From: Vitellaria paradoxa
Taxonomy: Eukaryota; Streptophyta; Magnoliopsida; Ericales; Sapotaceae
Length of the DNA: 64,000 bases
Assembly (NCBI GenBank): GCA_019916065.1
Contig: CM034241.1
Location: 10,329,223-10,393,222 of the forward strand
Reading direction: 5' to 3'
Position numbers and translations under genes: made by a program
Shown: piece by piece, positions 1 through 11,442 of the stretch
Numbering within the stretch: position 1 is the stretch's first letter
Layout: each line of letters begins with the position of its first letter
Notes under the pieces: generated by a model
What the model saw: only the letters and a program-made list of their open reading frames with translations
What the model was told of the DNA's origin: nothing
Databases searched by the model: none

Positions 1-435
1 ACTGATATATCATTTTTTTAGTAAATCTATATATCTTTATAAATTTATAGTTTATAATGAAAAGAAAAAAAAAAAAAAAACGTTGGGATATACCAATACC
101 AGCATGTTCTACGTCAGTGGTAGAATTGGTACGCTATTGGAACTAAATCTACAAATGTGCTAGTTTCTTTCTTTAGCAGGGTACTATGTTTAATAACCTT
201 TACACTATATTTGGAAAGATGAAATTGTTAGGATTTGATTTTATTGGTAAAGATTCTCATTAAATTATATGTTTGTAATAAAAATAATATTTAATAAATT
301 AGACTTCATTTCATTTGAATAACCAAATTTTAAGATTTCAACTACCAAAAAAAAAATTTAAGATTTCTATATAATTTCAAATCAAACATAAAATGGTAAC
401 ATTTGGTTAGAATTCATTTTTTTTTCCTTTAGTTG
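1..435 (-). repeat. Inverted partial copy of dispersed repeat R
   Basis: This segment is the reverse complement of about 37,200-37,600, and equally of the second copy near 38,700-39,100. Base 1 pairs with about 37,600 and the match ends near 435 at the GAATTC-containing stretch. The A-rich run at 62-80 corresponds to the T-run near 37,518-37,532. The copy runs off the left edge of the window, so only its inner end is seen. It has no coding potential. Being 36 kb away and inverted, it suggests R is a dispersed repeat or part of a larger segmental duplication. Confidence 0.85.
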
Positions 436-640
436 TCTAATTAATTGTATTGATTCGCCCTTATTAGATATAGACCTCCTCTTTCTTTTTAACAGGTTGT
501 TGGTTATTCTCTCTCGCTCAATTGGAGAGCTTTTTTCTCTATTTCTGACTGCATGTCCAGCTATCCACTGAGGTTTTCCTGAAGCGGATTGAGAACAATA
601 TTAGCTGACTAGTTTTGCTATATATCTCTTTAATCTCGGA
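436..640. other. Unassigned spacer
   Basis: This is a short AT-rich stretch between repeat R and the family A LTR. I see no ORF, no RNA gene and no match to other parts of the window. Confidence 0.4.
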
Positions 641-2013
641 ACTTCAATATTGTTACAAGTTAACCACTTCTAATAATTTAGTTATAACTTAACTCCTAAG
701 TATAAGAGTGTTTAGTGTAATTTTAACTCAGTGAGACTGATATCGTATCCTCAGGAAATCTAATGTAATAGTTTCTAAGTTGTAAAAGACATAAACAATT
801 CACTACCTAGTTTATAGTTGCTAATTTTCAAAGTTTGAGTTGAACAGATTTTCTAAATAAAATAATAACTGACTTTCTCAATTTAACAAATTAATTAATA
901 AAAACCTATATACTGATAACCAGCAAATAAAATTACTAAATAATAAAACAACCAATCAATAAAATTTAAAACAGCAAATTAAGTCAAAATATGATTGAAA
1001 TCAATAACAAATAGTCCTTGATTCAACTATCAATTTCGGGTGAAATACTAATTCACAATCCAATATGCAATTAACCACGACTTAAAATTCACATAAAGAA
1101 AAGTTAAATAAAAAAATTCCATTGAAAAAATTAAAATTCTAAAAACACTGCTTCATATTCATGTTCAGGATTATAAATTTGATAGATTTTTCTTTGATAC
1201 TATTTTGGTTCAAATCCAATTCATTTATTTCAAAAATATAACCAAAAAATTTAATTATAAAATACTTATCAGGGATTACAGAAAATATGATCAAGGGTAA
1301 CTGTTTTTAAAGGCTTTTGATATAAATGAAATTAAATTTAAAAATAAGATGCAGGTTTATGTGTAGATGTTTTCACATCACAAACATAAACCTACACACA
1401 TCATATTGATCTTAGTGTTCCACCCTTCCTTGATCCGTTGAATCAAGATTGATGAACATAACCTAACATTATTTCAATATAAAAATAGAATATATAAAAG
1501 AAAACAGCAATAAAACATAAAATATATTTCATTAAATAAGAAGCGAAACAAAATATTGTATTTCAAAGTAGAAGGATTACACAATCTGTGAGCAATAATG
1601 ACCAATGCTATTCCAAAAGCTAATTTAAAAGCTCCTAATTGCATTCTACTAATCTGGAAAATAAAATACTGAAGAACATCCTCAGACGGCTAAAAGAAAA
1701 CTCTCTTTATATATAGCCTAAACCTAATCCTGAAACTTAAGTGCCTATACATATTGCCCGTAGGTGTCCAAACCACCATAATGGATGTCCAGACAGCAGT
1801 AAGATTCTAGCTTTAATTTTTTTCTTTCTCCTCATTCTCCAGCCATGCCATTCTCTAGTCCGGACTAGTCGTTGGGTGTTTAGGCCACTGTGTCCTTTTT
1901 ATCACTTTCATCATCACTTATCTTAATAATTTCCTTCTTTTCACTGCATTTGGAAACAAAATAGAATAATATTAAAAATAATCAAAAACTATGAAATTAT
2001 TAATCAAATGCAT
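640..2013 (-). repeat. LTR of Athila/Tat-like family A, minus strand
   Basis: Read on the minus strand, this has the layout of an Athila/Tat-type LTR. A TATA-like stretch lies near 1,708-1,718 (TATATATA context). A motif shared with the LTR piece at 22.2-23.35 kb occurs near 1,425-1,445 (ATCAAGGAAGG context). Near 725-755 is the terminal motif GAGGATACGATATCAGTCTC, which has counterparts near 23,265 and 25,575. Upstream on the minus strand (2,045-3,028) is the family's 3' UTR, so this would be the 3' LTR. Both ends are estimates, because no matching target duplication or second LTR was found. Confidence 0.6.
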
Positions 2014-3028
2014 GATTTTTGACCTAATTGTTAGTCCTAGCAATGACATTATTAAAACAAAATGCTATCCAATTTCACTTTTTGCTGGAAACATAGTTAC
2101 ACTTAGCAATGTGCAACAAGCCTTTTAAACCTGTGGGTTACCCCTAGTGGACGAGTGAAGTCTCATGAAAGTTTGTAATGAATCTACCCCACAAAGTTTC
2201 TAAACTAATTCAATGAATCGTAATATTCAATTCAACAATTCCTGATTTAAGTTCAATATGAAATAAGTAACAAAACTAAAAAATTGCATAAAGTTTCCCA
2301 ATGCACATTAAACTCGCCTAACCTTTCAACCATTAAATTTCAAGTGTGCCAATTCATGTCATTCATTAAAAAATGATTTCAAGTACACTTAAAGATCGTG
2401 GCCTCGACTTCAAATCTCGCCAAGTTATCCACTCACAAATGAAATCACTCAAGAATGGTTAATCTTATGGCTCATGCAAGAATGCAATATCAATTAAGTG
2501 CAATGAACCCAAGTCAAAAAGTGACTAAAAGAATTAAGATACAGAATGTTGCATAGCTTCAAGAAATGAATGTATCAAGGCATAAATAAGAAAAATGCTA
2601 TCAATCACATGATATAGATCAATACTCTTATAAGTGTCTTTTACCTAAAGTCCATTAGGTCTTTACTAAGTTGTAGCTTGGCCATGGGGCATTGGTTAGA
2701 CAAGAAAATGATAGAAAAAATCAAAGTGCATGTCTAAGGATTATAATGATAGTGCAATGAAGTACTTCCCAGCTTGTCTACTTTCAACTCCTTGAATGCC
2801 AAACATTGAAGTTCTGTTTGTTTTTTTTTTTTGAAATGAATTTGTGTCACCACATTTTCCAATTTCAAACTCCTCCCTTATACAACTTGTTACAATTTTT
2901 GCACAAGTATCTCATCACATACAAGGGTTGGCTCACCTATAGATCAAGGGGTTATGGGTTATAAATGTGACTAAAACAAGAATTTCAAATATTATTTGTT
3001 GCTTCAAATGCTTTAAAGTGGCTCTAAG
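2014..3028 (-). mobile_element. Family A internal 3' region, minus strand (part 1)
   Basis: The reverse complement aligns well with 30,330-30,424 joined to 32,888-33,829, the other family A copy. It is a non-coding 3' UTR ending in a degenerate GGACTAACAATTAGG-type polypurine region near 2,013-2,043. The same element continues at 15,064-15,452, because T1 inserted at the CTAAG at 3,024-3,028. No ORF worth calling is present. Confidence 0.7.
3024..3028. repeat. Target-site duplication CTAAG of element T1 (left)
   Basis: CTAAG immediately precedes the TG of the left LTR and is repeated exactly at 15,064-15,068, right after the CA of the right LTR. This fixes the ends of T1 to the base. Five bases is the usual gypsy duplication length. 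Confidence 0.95.
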
Positions 3029-3738
3029 TGTAATAACTTGAATTTTTTTCTTTTCTTAATTAAATTGCTTAAGTGTGGTGGTGATATTTGTTATAGTAAA
3101 AATCTAGAAAATTGAGCATTTGAAAATTTTTGGAATGATAAAATTAGTTGGAAAGATTTTTGGATTTAATTTCACCTTATGTGGGAGTTTAATGTAGAAT
3201 TTCTAAACTGTTATCCAAAAAATTCCTAGCCCAATTACCTACTTGGTTCAACCCAAGCCCATTGACCCATGGGTCAACCCATTCCTTTGACTCACCTTAA
3301 CTCACTTCAACTCACTTTATCACTCACTGAGTTGACTCATGAATAGAAGCTCTAAATAATTTCTCGGTAAACTTTATTTTCCATCCAACATTTCTCTCAA
3401 ATTATTTAGTTTATTGGTCAAAAAGAAGACCCTACATTGATGACTTTAAAGCATTCTTTCAAATAATTTAGCAAGCATGATTTAAAGACTTAAAGCATCT
3501 TTTAAATAATTTGTTTAATTAGTCAAAAAGCTAGCATGATTCCCGGATCATGCCACCCATCTCCATCCATCCTCCAACACCTTTCTTAAATTATATGGTT
3601 AGATAGTCAAAAAGCAAGAATGATTCTTGGATCATGCTACCTATTGTATATGAATGATCTTACCATAGTTGTTTTGAAGCATGGTAAGTGGAGTTTATTT
3701 TCTCCACCGATACTTTCTCTACACACCCATGATTTTCT

Positions 3739-3745
3739 TATAAAT
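3739..3745 (+). promoter_or_regulatory. Probable TATA box of T1 LTR
   Basis: TATAAAT is followed by GTGTGCC and a purine-rich leader. It is conserved at the equivalent place in the right LTR (about 12,150). The position, about 710 bases into the LTR, is plausible for U3/R, but the transcription start is not established. Confidence 0.45.
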
Positions 3746-4959
3746 TTGTGTGCCTTCAAAGAGAAAAAAAAATTATTATCAAGTGTAGTTGGACATTCGG
3801 TGTTGCTTGGAGGAAGAAGAAAGGCTTGGAACTTTCCAATTGGGTGGTGTTCAAAGCCCAACTCCTTTTTCTTTCTCAGGCTTAGTCACCAATATCTTCA
3901 TTGAGGTAGGATGACAAACCTCCTAAAATGTATTTAATGTCTTCAATTTTGAAGCTAAAGCATTTTCTGGTTTTGAAGTATGAAATTTGATTGAAATAAA
4001 AGAATAATACCCGTATATTGGGGTTAGGGAAGACAAAACTTTGACTGATGTAACCCAGCATGTTGACAACTCTCTATTTGTAATTTCTGATATGTTTCTA
4101 ACCCCTAAAATGGTGGAATTAGGCTTCGGCTAAACATAAAAGTTGTAACCCTTTAAGTTTTCTTTCCAACCCAAAACGATTTGCATCAATCCGAGTGGTG
4201 AGTCAAAAGTTATGCCAAAAATACTGAGCACGTGTAAAATTGTATTTTCTGAACAAACTGAATTGAAGGCTATTTTTGAACCTTTATACTTTAAAATTTT
4301 AAAAGGTGTAAAACATGAAAGTTGTAGGTCTTAAAGTCTAGTTTCTACAGATATAAAGTTTATAGATATTGGAGTTCTGCTCTATTTTATATGAATTTTT
4401 TTTAAGCTGCTATTTCTGCTTAACCTTTAATTGATGCTTGTTTAGATTTTTTTTAGAATATTATGTTTAAAGATTTATTTAAATTACCTTCTGTTAGTTA
4501 TTGTCATGTTAATTATTTCTATTGATGTGTAAGTTTGTTCACAAGGTCTGATATAGTAGAACCAAGTATTTGATAAAATGCCCAAATAAACAGTTGACTT
4601 ATTCTTTTCTCATTTGGTCTTCCTTAAATAAAATTGATTTATTTTAATTGATTTTTTTTAGCATTGTTTTGTCAACCTAGCAAGTTATACAACTATGTTT
4701 TTATTAAGTGAAATTAATGAAACTTATTTAGTACCTTCCTAAATATTGGAATAATTCTATGGACATTTGTGGATATCTTGAAGCCGAAAACATATGATAA
4801 GGGTTTGATTATAAAGAAGATGATGATTGGAAATTTATTCAAATTATTTTTAATAAAATAAAACTTATCAAAATTTTATAAATTAAATATAAGTCCAAAG
4901 AGCTATTTATTATCTTTATATTTCATAAATTAATAAAATAAAAAGGTAAAAGAGGTAAA

Positions 4960-5046
4960 AAACCGAGATCGCAGCCAATGAGGTTCGAACTCGTGACTTC
5001 AAATCGCAGTTAGGGTCGCTCACCCACTAAGCTGCCAACCTCGATT
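4960..5046 (-). repeat. tRNA-like (SINE-type A/B box) segment inside the LTR, copy 1
   Basis: On the minus strand this reads as an A-box-like AGCTTAGTGGGTGAGC followed about 30 bases later by a B-box-like GAGTTCGAACCTC, the spacing of a tRNA-type pol III promoter. The T-arm stem around TTCGAAC can pair, but the acceptor stem cannot, so it is not a tRNA gene. It recurs at about 13,388-13,480, 44,570-44,655 and 55,945-56,035, always within the same LTR family. Confidence 0.5.
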
Positions 5047-5802
5047 TAATTAATATACCATTAGAAATAATTTTATTCCTATGAAGGGTAGTACGGCAAA
5101 CTTGACAAAGAATTAACTAAAATACTAACTCGAATTCTAAATTATTCTAGTTACTTGCTACTTGTTAATTTACATGTAGTGTCTACCTTTGTGATAATAA
5201 TATTTGTGATTATGTTTAATCTTTAATTTATTGTGAATTGTTATTTAGTTTTGAATTGAGATAAAATACTTAAAGTATACCGTATGTGACTGAATAATCC
5301 CACTAAGGATTCTTCACCCGAGAACATTGTCGGTTGTTGTTAAAAATGTCTAATTGACATACAAGGTACCCTTAGAATGTCAAGGGGTGCAAATAAATTA
5401 AGGCACTTAATGTTGAAGTTAATTTTGCAATAGGGTGATGAGTGGGTAGAAATGGCCTTTTAGATAGAGATGGGGACATATGTATTTTATTTGGGAGATA
5501 CTCCCTTTTGACCTGGCCAGTCAGGTAGCCGGTCACGACGGCTAGGTTTTTGGTGGGTAACACCGTCGGAATGTATTGGATGCTAAGCCCGTAAAGTCAC
5601 TGGTTCCCAAGGCTGGGGGTAGAGGAGGATAGGAGTATGACTATCCTAGGAGGATTTAGATTAAATTCCTTTACCAAATTTTACTGTGACTGGCAACCTC
5701 TATTGTTTATGTATGAATGATGTGTTGGAATTATTTAATTATATTTAATTCCTCTTGATGAGTATTTTATAAATATATATATATATATATATATATGAAA
5801 CC

Positions 5803-5895
5803 TGTATCGCTACAAGGTTTGATCCCGAGACCTTGAAGATCTGAATCTGAGATCCCTACCACTGCGACACAGATTTCATTGTGGTACACACATCA
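5803..5895 (-). repeat. tRNA-like segment inside the LTR, copy 2
   Basis: The minus strand reads TGTCGCAGTGGTAGGG (A-box-like) and, downstream, GGGATCAAACCT (degenerate B-box-like). It differs in sequence from the segment near 5,000. It recurs near 14,226-14,315, 45,405-45,490 and 55,115-55,200. It may be a relic of a SINE or of a tRNA gene captured by the ancestral LTR. Confidence 0.4.
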
Positions 5896-6633
5896 ACATT
5901 TAACTATTTTTACATGTAAGTAAATAGTAGTTACGGTGACGATTTCATCGAACCGTTGTAAGTATAATTTACATTATTCAGTTGGGATCTATTGAATTAA
6001 TTGTTGCATGAACAGTATGCCACCTAATCACATTCACTGTAGTGGGTCACCTAATACAGTGTAGCACTACAACCACTACATATAGGCACCTAGGAGATTC
6101 TGATTACTGGGCTTTAGTAGCTTACCCCTTGTGGGAATATTTTTTTTCAGGATATTAAGCACAGGGATACTGAAGATAAGCTGGAAAAAGATTAATTTCT
6201 CTTCAATATTCCATCAAAAGAGTTATCTATTTTTTTTCTTGCATAGCACTGGAAGACTTTATTTATTATTGTGGTCTGTAATAATAATTGTTGGATGATT
6301 GTAATTATTAAGTTTAGACCTAGTTTGTTTTTATTTTGTATGTAATGTTAATCGCGTGGTTAGGACGCTTAGATGGCTCTGTAATACTATTCTCTATCTT
6401 TATTTTGTGCCCTGTAGTTGAATCCCATCAAATGATTTAGTCTAATATAAATATTGTTTGGGATAAACAAGGGATTTTTAAATACCTTAAATTTTTATTG
6501 CAGGTCAACCCCAGTTTGGAGGAAAATTTTGGGGTATGACAGCGTGTATTTATCATCTCATTTTTTATACCCAACAAATAATCCCAAGTCACCCCCGGGC
6601 ATTCGGGTTATGAAAATTTGGGGCGTGACAGCT

Positions 6634-6644
6634 TGGTATCAGAG
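6634..6644 (+). other. Primer-binding site, initiator-Met tRNA
   Basis: TGGTATCAGAG lies 3 bases after the left LTR end. It is complementary to the 3' end of plant initiator methionine tRNA, the usual primer of chromoviruses. The next base is G rather than the expected C. Confidence 0.9.
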
Positions 6645-6749
6645 GCATAGGTTTACGATTTACCTAAGGGTAGTAGGGATTGGGTATTCTTATACTCGTT
6701 GCGTGTATTTGTGTGTAAGTACCTAACTAACCCGTCAATCTTATATAGG

Positions 6750-7760
6750 ATGGAAAACACCAGAAAATGCCGTGGACAACCCCGGAACAATGGTGGAAAT
6801 GGGGTGTAATCACAACCAATAAATGCACAATCTGCGACCACCACCAACGTTAACAACGAGATGGCTCAAGCTATACGAGACATAACGACAGTTATGGCCT
6901 AATTCATATAGATGAATCCACAAGCACAGGCAGCGATGCCGGTAGCGACTGTAGTGGGAGCAGCACCAGCAATATCGTCGGCAAAGAGGCATGATGATGA
7001 CGTTAGGAACTTCTTATGGTATGACCCACCATCATTTCATGGCGAACTAGAACCAGTAGCAGTTGAGAATTGGTTCAAAGAAGTCTCTCGTATTTTAAAG
7101 ACTATGGGAATAACTTGTCATGCTACTAAGATAACCCTGGCAACGTTCCGACTGCGGGCTGATGCATATAAATGGTGGACTTACATTAAGGAAAGTCATG
7201 ACACTGTAACTATGACCTGGGAAAGGTTTGAAGAATTGTTCATGGATCGCTTCTTTCCACAAACCTTCAAAGATGCTAAGACACAGAAGTTTTTAACCCT
7301 GAAGTAGTGTAGCATGACTGTAATGCAGTACGAAGTAATGTTTGCTAGTCTATCCAAGTATGCACAAAATTTGAACTTAACTGACAAGGCAAAGGCTGAT
7401 CAATTTACATGGGGCTTACGGATTGACATTCGAGGATGGATTATTAGAATGATGCATACTTCCTATGCTGCAACTGTGAAGGCAGCCATCGCTGTGGAAA
7501 TGGAAATCCAAGACACTGCCAAGCTTAAGGATCAACATCCAAGGGTTCCATCATGAGCCAGAACAAAAATGCTGGACAAAAATGAGGTAGATTCGTTGAA
7601 AACAACAAACAATATAGTAGTCAACCACAAAAGAGAAATGGAGGAATGAGTCAACCTCGACACCAACAAAAGGATCCAAATGCATGTTACCGGTGTGGGC
7701 AACTTGGGCATTTTAAAAGGGATTGTCCTCAGAGGGCAATGACGTACCGTAGGTAGAATC
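6750..7760 (+). pseudogene. T1 gag pseudogene (capsid and zinc knuckle)
   Basis: The product would be the virus-like-particle capsid/nucleocapsid protein. The likely start is the ATG at 6,750 (MENTRKCRG), which keeps frame with the capsid part. The capsid-like region spans 6,990-7,540 and includes FLWYDPPSFHGELEP, WWTYIKES and FFPQTFKDAK motifs. A CCHC zinc knuckle (CYRCGQLGHFKRDC) lies at 7,685-7,726. In-frame stops occur near 6,807, 6,900, 6,909, 7,305 and 7,554, and the knuckle is in a different frame from the capsid, so at least one frameshift is present. The size of about 335 codons is normal for the family. Confidence 0.88.
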
Positions 7761-7880
7761 AACAGAATATGTAGAATCCAGTAGCACGGATCACATACCC
7801 ATCTCCACAACAACATTTTCAACAAAGACCACCTTATCAAAATCCTGACATGAACCAACAAGGAGGACAACAGAAGAATA

Positions 7881-8495
7881 ATGGTGGAGGACGAGGTCGT
7901 GGTGGAGGAGAACCAGGGCCAAGAAGGGACAATACGGTTTTGTAAGGATGCGTATTTGCACTTGATCATTGGGAGGCACCAAAACCCATTACAGCGGTAC
8001 CAGAGAACACAGTTATTCAGGTTACCTTATTACTCTTTAGTACTTGGGGTGGTAATCCTAGTTGATACTGGTGCTTCGCATTCCTTTATATCATCCAAAT
8101 GTGCATGCTCATTGAAATTAATACCAGAGGAATTGGGTGGAACCTTAACCATTGATTCCCCTTTGGGTAGTAATACTGTGGCAAATAAGCTCACTAGATC
8201 TTGTGCAATCTAATTCAGGGAGATCATAGTAGAATGTGATCTTATTTGGTTGGATATGAACACCTACGATGTCATTCTAAGAATGGACTAGTTGTCTGTA
8301 CACCAAGCAATTATTGATTGTTACCTGAAGCGTGTGTCAGTGATTCTTCCATCGGGAGCTCGATTCCGTATCCAAGGAGACTCCCGAGAAGATCCAATTA
8401 TATCCCCAGTACATTCTCGAGGTTGCAGGCAATTAAATAGTTTGTTAGCCAATTTGGCTTTGAATGAGGAGCTTCCACAAACTGCTCTCCCTTGA
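7881..8495 (+). pseudogene. T1 aspartic protease pseudogene
   Basis: This would process the Gag-Pol polyprotein. The active-site motif LVDTGASHSFI is intact, with D-T-G at 8,064-8,072. The usual dimer-type protease continues through 8,213, where a TAA breaks it, and resumes in the same frame to 8,495, with another stop at about 8,289. The start at 7,881 is only the open frame's beginning. In a live element this region is continuous with gag-pol. Confidence 0.85.
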
Positions 8496-9840
8496 GTAGT
8501 TTGTGAGTTCCCAAATGTTTTTCCCAAGGAGCTTCCTGGTTTGCCACCTCGGCGGGAAATAGATTTTCGTATAGATCTATAGCCAGGGGTTGCACCAATT
8601 TCAGTAGCCCTTTACTGAATGGCACCAACAGAACTTCAAGAATTAAAAGTACAACTTGAAGAATTACTCCAGTTAGGATTCATTTAACCCAGTGTTTCCC
8701 CCTGGGGAGCGTCAGCTATTTTTGCAAAGAAAAAAGATGGAAGTCTACGGCTGTGTATTGATTACAGAAAACTGAATAGAGTCACTATCAAGAACAAATA
8801 TCCCTTCCCACGTATAGATGATTTATTTGATCAATTGAAGGGTTCACTATTCTTCTCTAAGATCGATCTTCGGTCAGGATACCATCAATTACGTATACGA
8901 GAGGAAGACATTCCAAAGACAGCTTTTCGTACGAGATATGGGCACTACAAGTTTGTGGTTATGCCTTTTGGACTCACCAATGCGTCAGCAGCATTCATGG
9001 ATCTTATGAATCATGTTTTCCGTCCATACCTGGATAAGTCTGTTGTAGTCTTCATTGACAACATACTTATTTATTCAAAGGATGAACGGGAACATGAACA
9101 GCACCTTCGTATCATTCTACAAACTTTATTAGATCACCAACTGTATGCCAAGGCTAGCAAATGTGAGTTTTGGCTAACAAAGATACCATTCTTGGGACAT
9201 ATAGTCTCAACAGATGGTGTTGCTGTGGACCCAACAAAAGTAGAAGCCGTAATGAGCTGGGAGCAACCGAAGGCAATCTTCGAGATAAGAAGTTTCCTCG
9301 GTTTGGTAGGGTACTACTGACGGTTCATTAAGGACTTTTCTCGAATTGCTGCACCTATGACACGACTAATCCGCAAGGATGTCAAGTTTGTTTGGGATGA
9401 GAAATGTGAAAGAGCTTTTCAAGAGTTGAAGGCTAGATTGACTCAAGCCTCGGTTCTAATCATACCAGAACGAGGGGTAGGATATACAATATACTGTGAT
9501 GCCTTAAGGGAAGGATTGGGTTGTGTGCTAATACAATTAGACCATGTAGTCGCTTATGGTTCTCGACAACTGAGAAACCATGAGAAGAACTATCGAACCC
9601 ATGATCTAGAATTGGCCACAATTGTTTTTGCATTAAAACTTTGGAGGCATTATTTGTACGGTGAAAAGTTTGAAGTCTTTTCAGAACACAAGAGTCTGAA
9701 ATATCTGTTCACCCAACGAGACCTGAACCTGCGACAACGACGCTAAATGAAATATCTGGAGGATTTCGATTTCACCCTTCAGTATCATCCAGGAAAGGAA
9801 AATGTTGTAGCAGATGCACTCAGTAGGAAATCACAATCAA
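8496..9840 (+). pseudogene. T1 reverse transcriptase and RNase H pseudogene
   Basis: This enzyme would copy element RNA into DNA. The conserved linker (VFPKELPGLPP) lies near 8,515-8,550. RT blocks follow: [12 protein letters not shown] near 8,740, [14 protein letters not shown] near 8,850, and [17 protein letters not shown] near 8,960. The catalytic motif reads F-I-D-N at 9,051-9,062 instead of F-I-D-D, so the second catalytic Asp is Asn. RNase H begins near 9,450 ([11 protein letters not shown]), with the ELA motif near 9,610. The SDH motif is changed to SEH near 9,685. ADALSRK near 9,810 marks the end. Stops occur near 8,578, 8,683, 9,318 and 9,744. Confidence 0.92.
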
Positions 9841-10049
9841 CATTGGCGAATTTGGCAGTACAAGAATGGAAGATGATAGAATCTATGAATGAATTTGAGA
9901 TCAGATTTGATCAGGGAAATGCTACAGTGACAAGCTGTTCTCTGATGGCAATTCCCACGATACTCACTAAGGTGATCAAGGCACAACAACATGATGAAGA
10001 ATGCAAGAAGATGGTAGCTCAAATCTTATCTGGAGAGACTATAGAAGGA

Positions 10050-10919
10050 TGGACACTTCACTCTGATCAAGGACTACAGCATTGTGGAAGGTTGTATGTC
10101 CCAAATTCTGATGGCCTTCGAGAGGGGATATTGCATGAGTTCCATAATTCAAGGTTTACCATTCATCTTGGAAGCACGAAGATGTATCGTGATTTAGCAC
10201 AACAGTATTAGTGGAAGGGAATGAAGAAGGATATTGCTCGATTCGTAGCTAAATGTCTTGCTTGTCAGCACATTAAAGCAGAACACCAGAAACCAGCTGG
10301 ATTACTTCAACCTTTACCCATGTCTGAATGGAAGTGGGAGCACATTGTGATGGATTTTATCGTGGGTTTACCTAAGACATTGAAGAAAAATAATTTCATA
10401 TGGGTTATTATTGATAGATTAACAAAGTCAGCACATTTTTTACCAGTGAACACTACCGACACACTCCAAAAGCACAATGAGTTATATATCCACGAGATCA
10501 TCCGGCTTCACGGAACACTAGTCTTCATAGTATTTGATAGAGATCCATTATTCACAGCTCAATTTTGGAAGAGTCTGCAAGAGGCTTTAGGCACTAAATT
10601 GACCTTTAGCATGGCATTTCACCCTCAGACAGATGGACAGTCAGAGCGATTAATTCAGACATTAGAAGATATGCTTCGTGCTTGCATACTAGACTTTAAA
10701 GGAAATTGGGAAGGGCATTTGCCATTGATTGAGTTTGTGTATAACAATAGCTACCAAACAAGTATTGGAATGGTGCCTTATGAGGCATTAGATGGGAGGC
10801 CATGTCACTCTCCCTTATGTTGGGTCGAGGTAGGAGAATCGGTGATGATAGGACCCGACCTAATCAAGCAAACATCAGAAAAGGTTGCTATCATTCGTCA
10901 ACATGTACTTACTACCTAG
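10050..10919 (+). pseudogene. T1 integrase pseudogene
   Basis: Integrase would insert the cDNA. The zinc-binding HHCC region spans about 10,130-10,270 (HNSRFTIH ... CLACQ) and is broken by a TAG near 10,209, where family members have Trp. The catalytic core follows: MDFIVGLP near 10,350, FDRDPLF near 10,535, and QSERLIQ near 10,640, giving an apparently complete D-D-E triad. The frame stops at 10,917. The length fits the family. Confidence 0.9.
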
Positions 10920-11393
10920 AGTCGCTAGAAAAGCTACGCAAACTGATGAAGATGACCTTTGGAGTTCGAGGTTGGAGATCATGTCTTTCTTTAAGTTTCC
11001 CTACGTCAAGGAGTCATACAATTCGAGAAAAAGGAGAAATTAGCTCCTCGATATATTAGACCATTCGAAATCCTTGCAAAGGTTGGCCAGGTTGCATATC
11101 AGTTAGCTCTACCACCTCAACTATCACGTGTTCACGATGTATTTCAGGTATCCATACTTCGAAAGTATGAACTTAACCCGAGTCATGTGATTGATTGGAC
11201 TGAACTTGATATTCAGCAAGATGTTACATTTGAACAACAGCTGGTTAAGATTAAGGATCGGCGTGAGCAAGTCCTAGGAGGCAAAACCATTCCATTGGTT
11301 CGAGTGTTGTAGAGGCACTGTGGTGTGGAGGAAGCCACCTGGGAGCATGAGTCTATTATATGTGAACAATATCCTTATTTGTTTAACACTTGA
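10920..11393 (+). pseudogene. T1 integrase C-terminus (GPY/F module, chromodomain-like tail)
   Basis: After a frameshift the GPY/F-like module reads LAPRYIRPFEILAKVGQVAY around 11,040-11,100. It is followed by a tail with VEEATWEHES and QYPYLFNT, ending at a TGA near 11,391-11,393. A tail of this kind in chromoviruses is a diverged chromodomain that helps choose chromatin targets. One in-frame TAG sits near 11,310. The link to the Tekay/Del clade rests mainly on this tail. Confidence 0.75.
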
Positions 11394-11428
11394 GTCATGC
11401 TTTGTGTAAATTTCGGGATGAAATTTAT

Positions 11429-11442
11429 TTAAGGGGGTGGAT
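11429..11442 (+). other. Polypurine tract of T1
   Basis: The purine-rich AAGGGGGTGGA stretch lies directly before the right LTR. It is the expected plus-strand primer site. Confidence 0.7.

Larger units (their letters stand above)
3029..6630 (+). repeat. 5' LTR of T1 (3,602 bp)
   Basis: It is a near-identical direct repeat of 11,443-15,063, with scattered substitutions and small indels visible along the alignment. It starts TG and ends CA, with the PBS 3 bases downstream. The unusual size partly reflects two tRNA-like segments (about 4,960-5,046 and 5,803-5,895, minus strand) and an (AT)n run at 5,777-5,797. Short ORFs inside it occur in both LTRs and have no family resemblance, so I do not call them genes. 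Confidence 0.95.

Noticed and set aside
3620..3904. Open frames of 74-94 codons in the T1 LTR (and the partner at 12,159-12,428)
   Set aside because: They lie in LTR sequence, lack family motifs, and the frame is not kept between LTR copies.
4960..5046. True tRNA gene on the minus strand
   Set aside because: A- and B-box-like words are present but the acceptor and anticodon stems do not form, and the piece recurs with the LTR.
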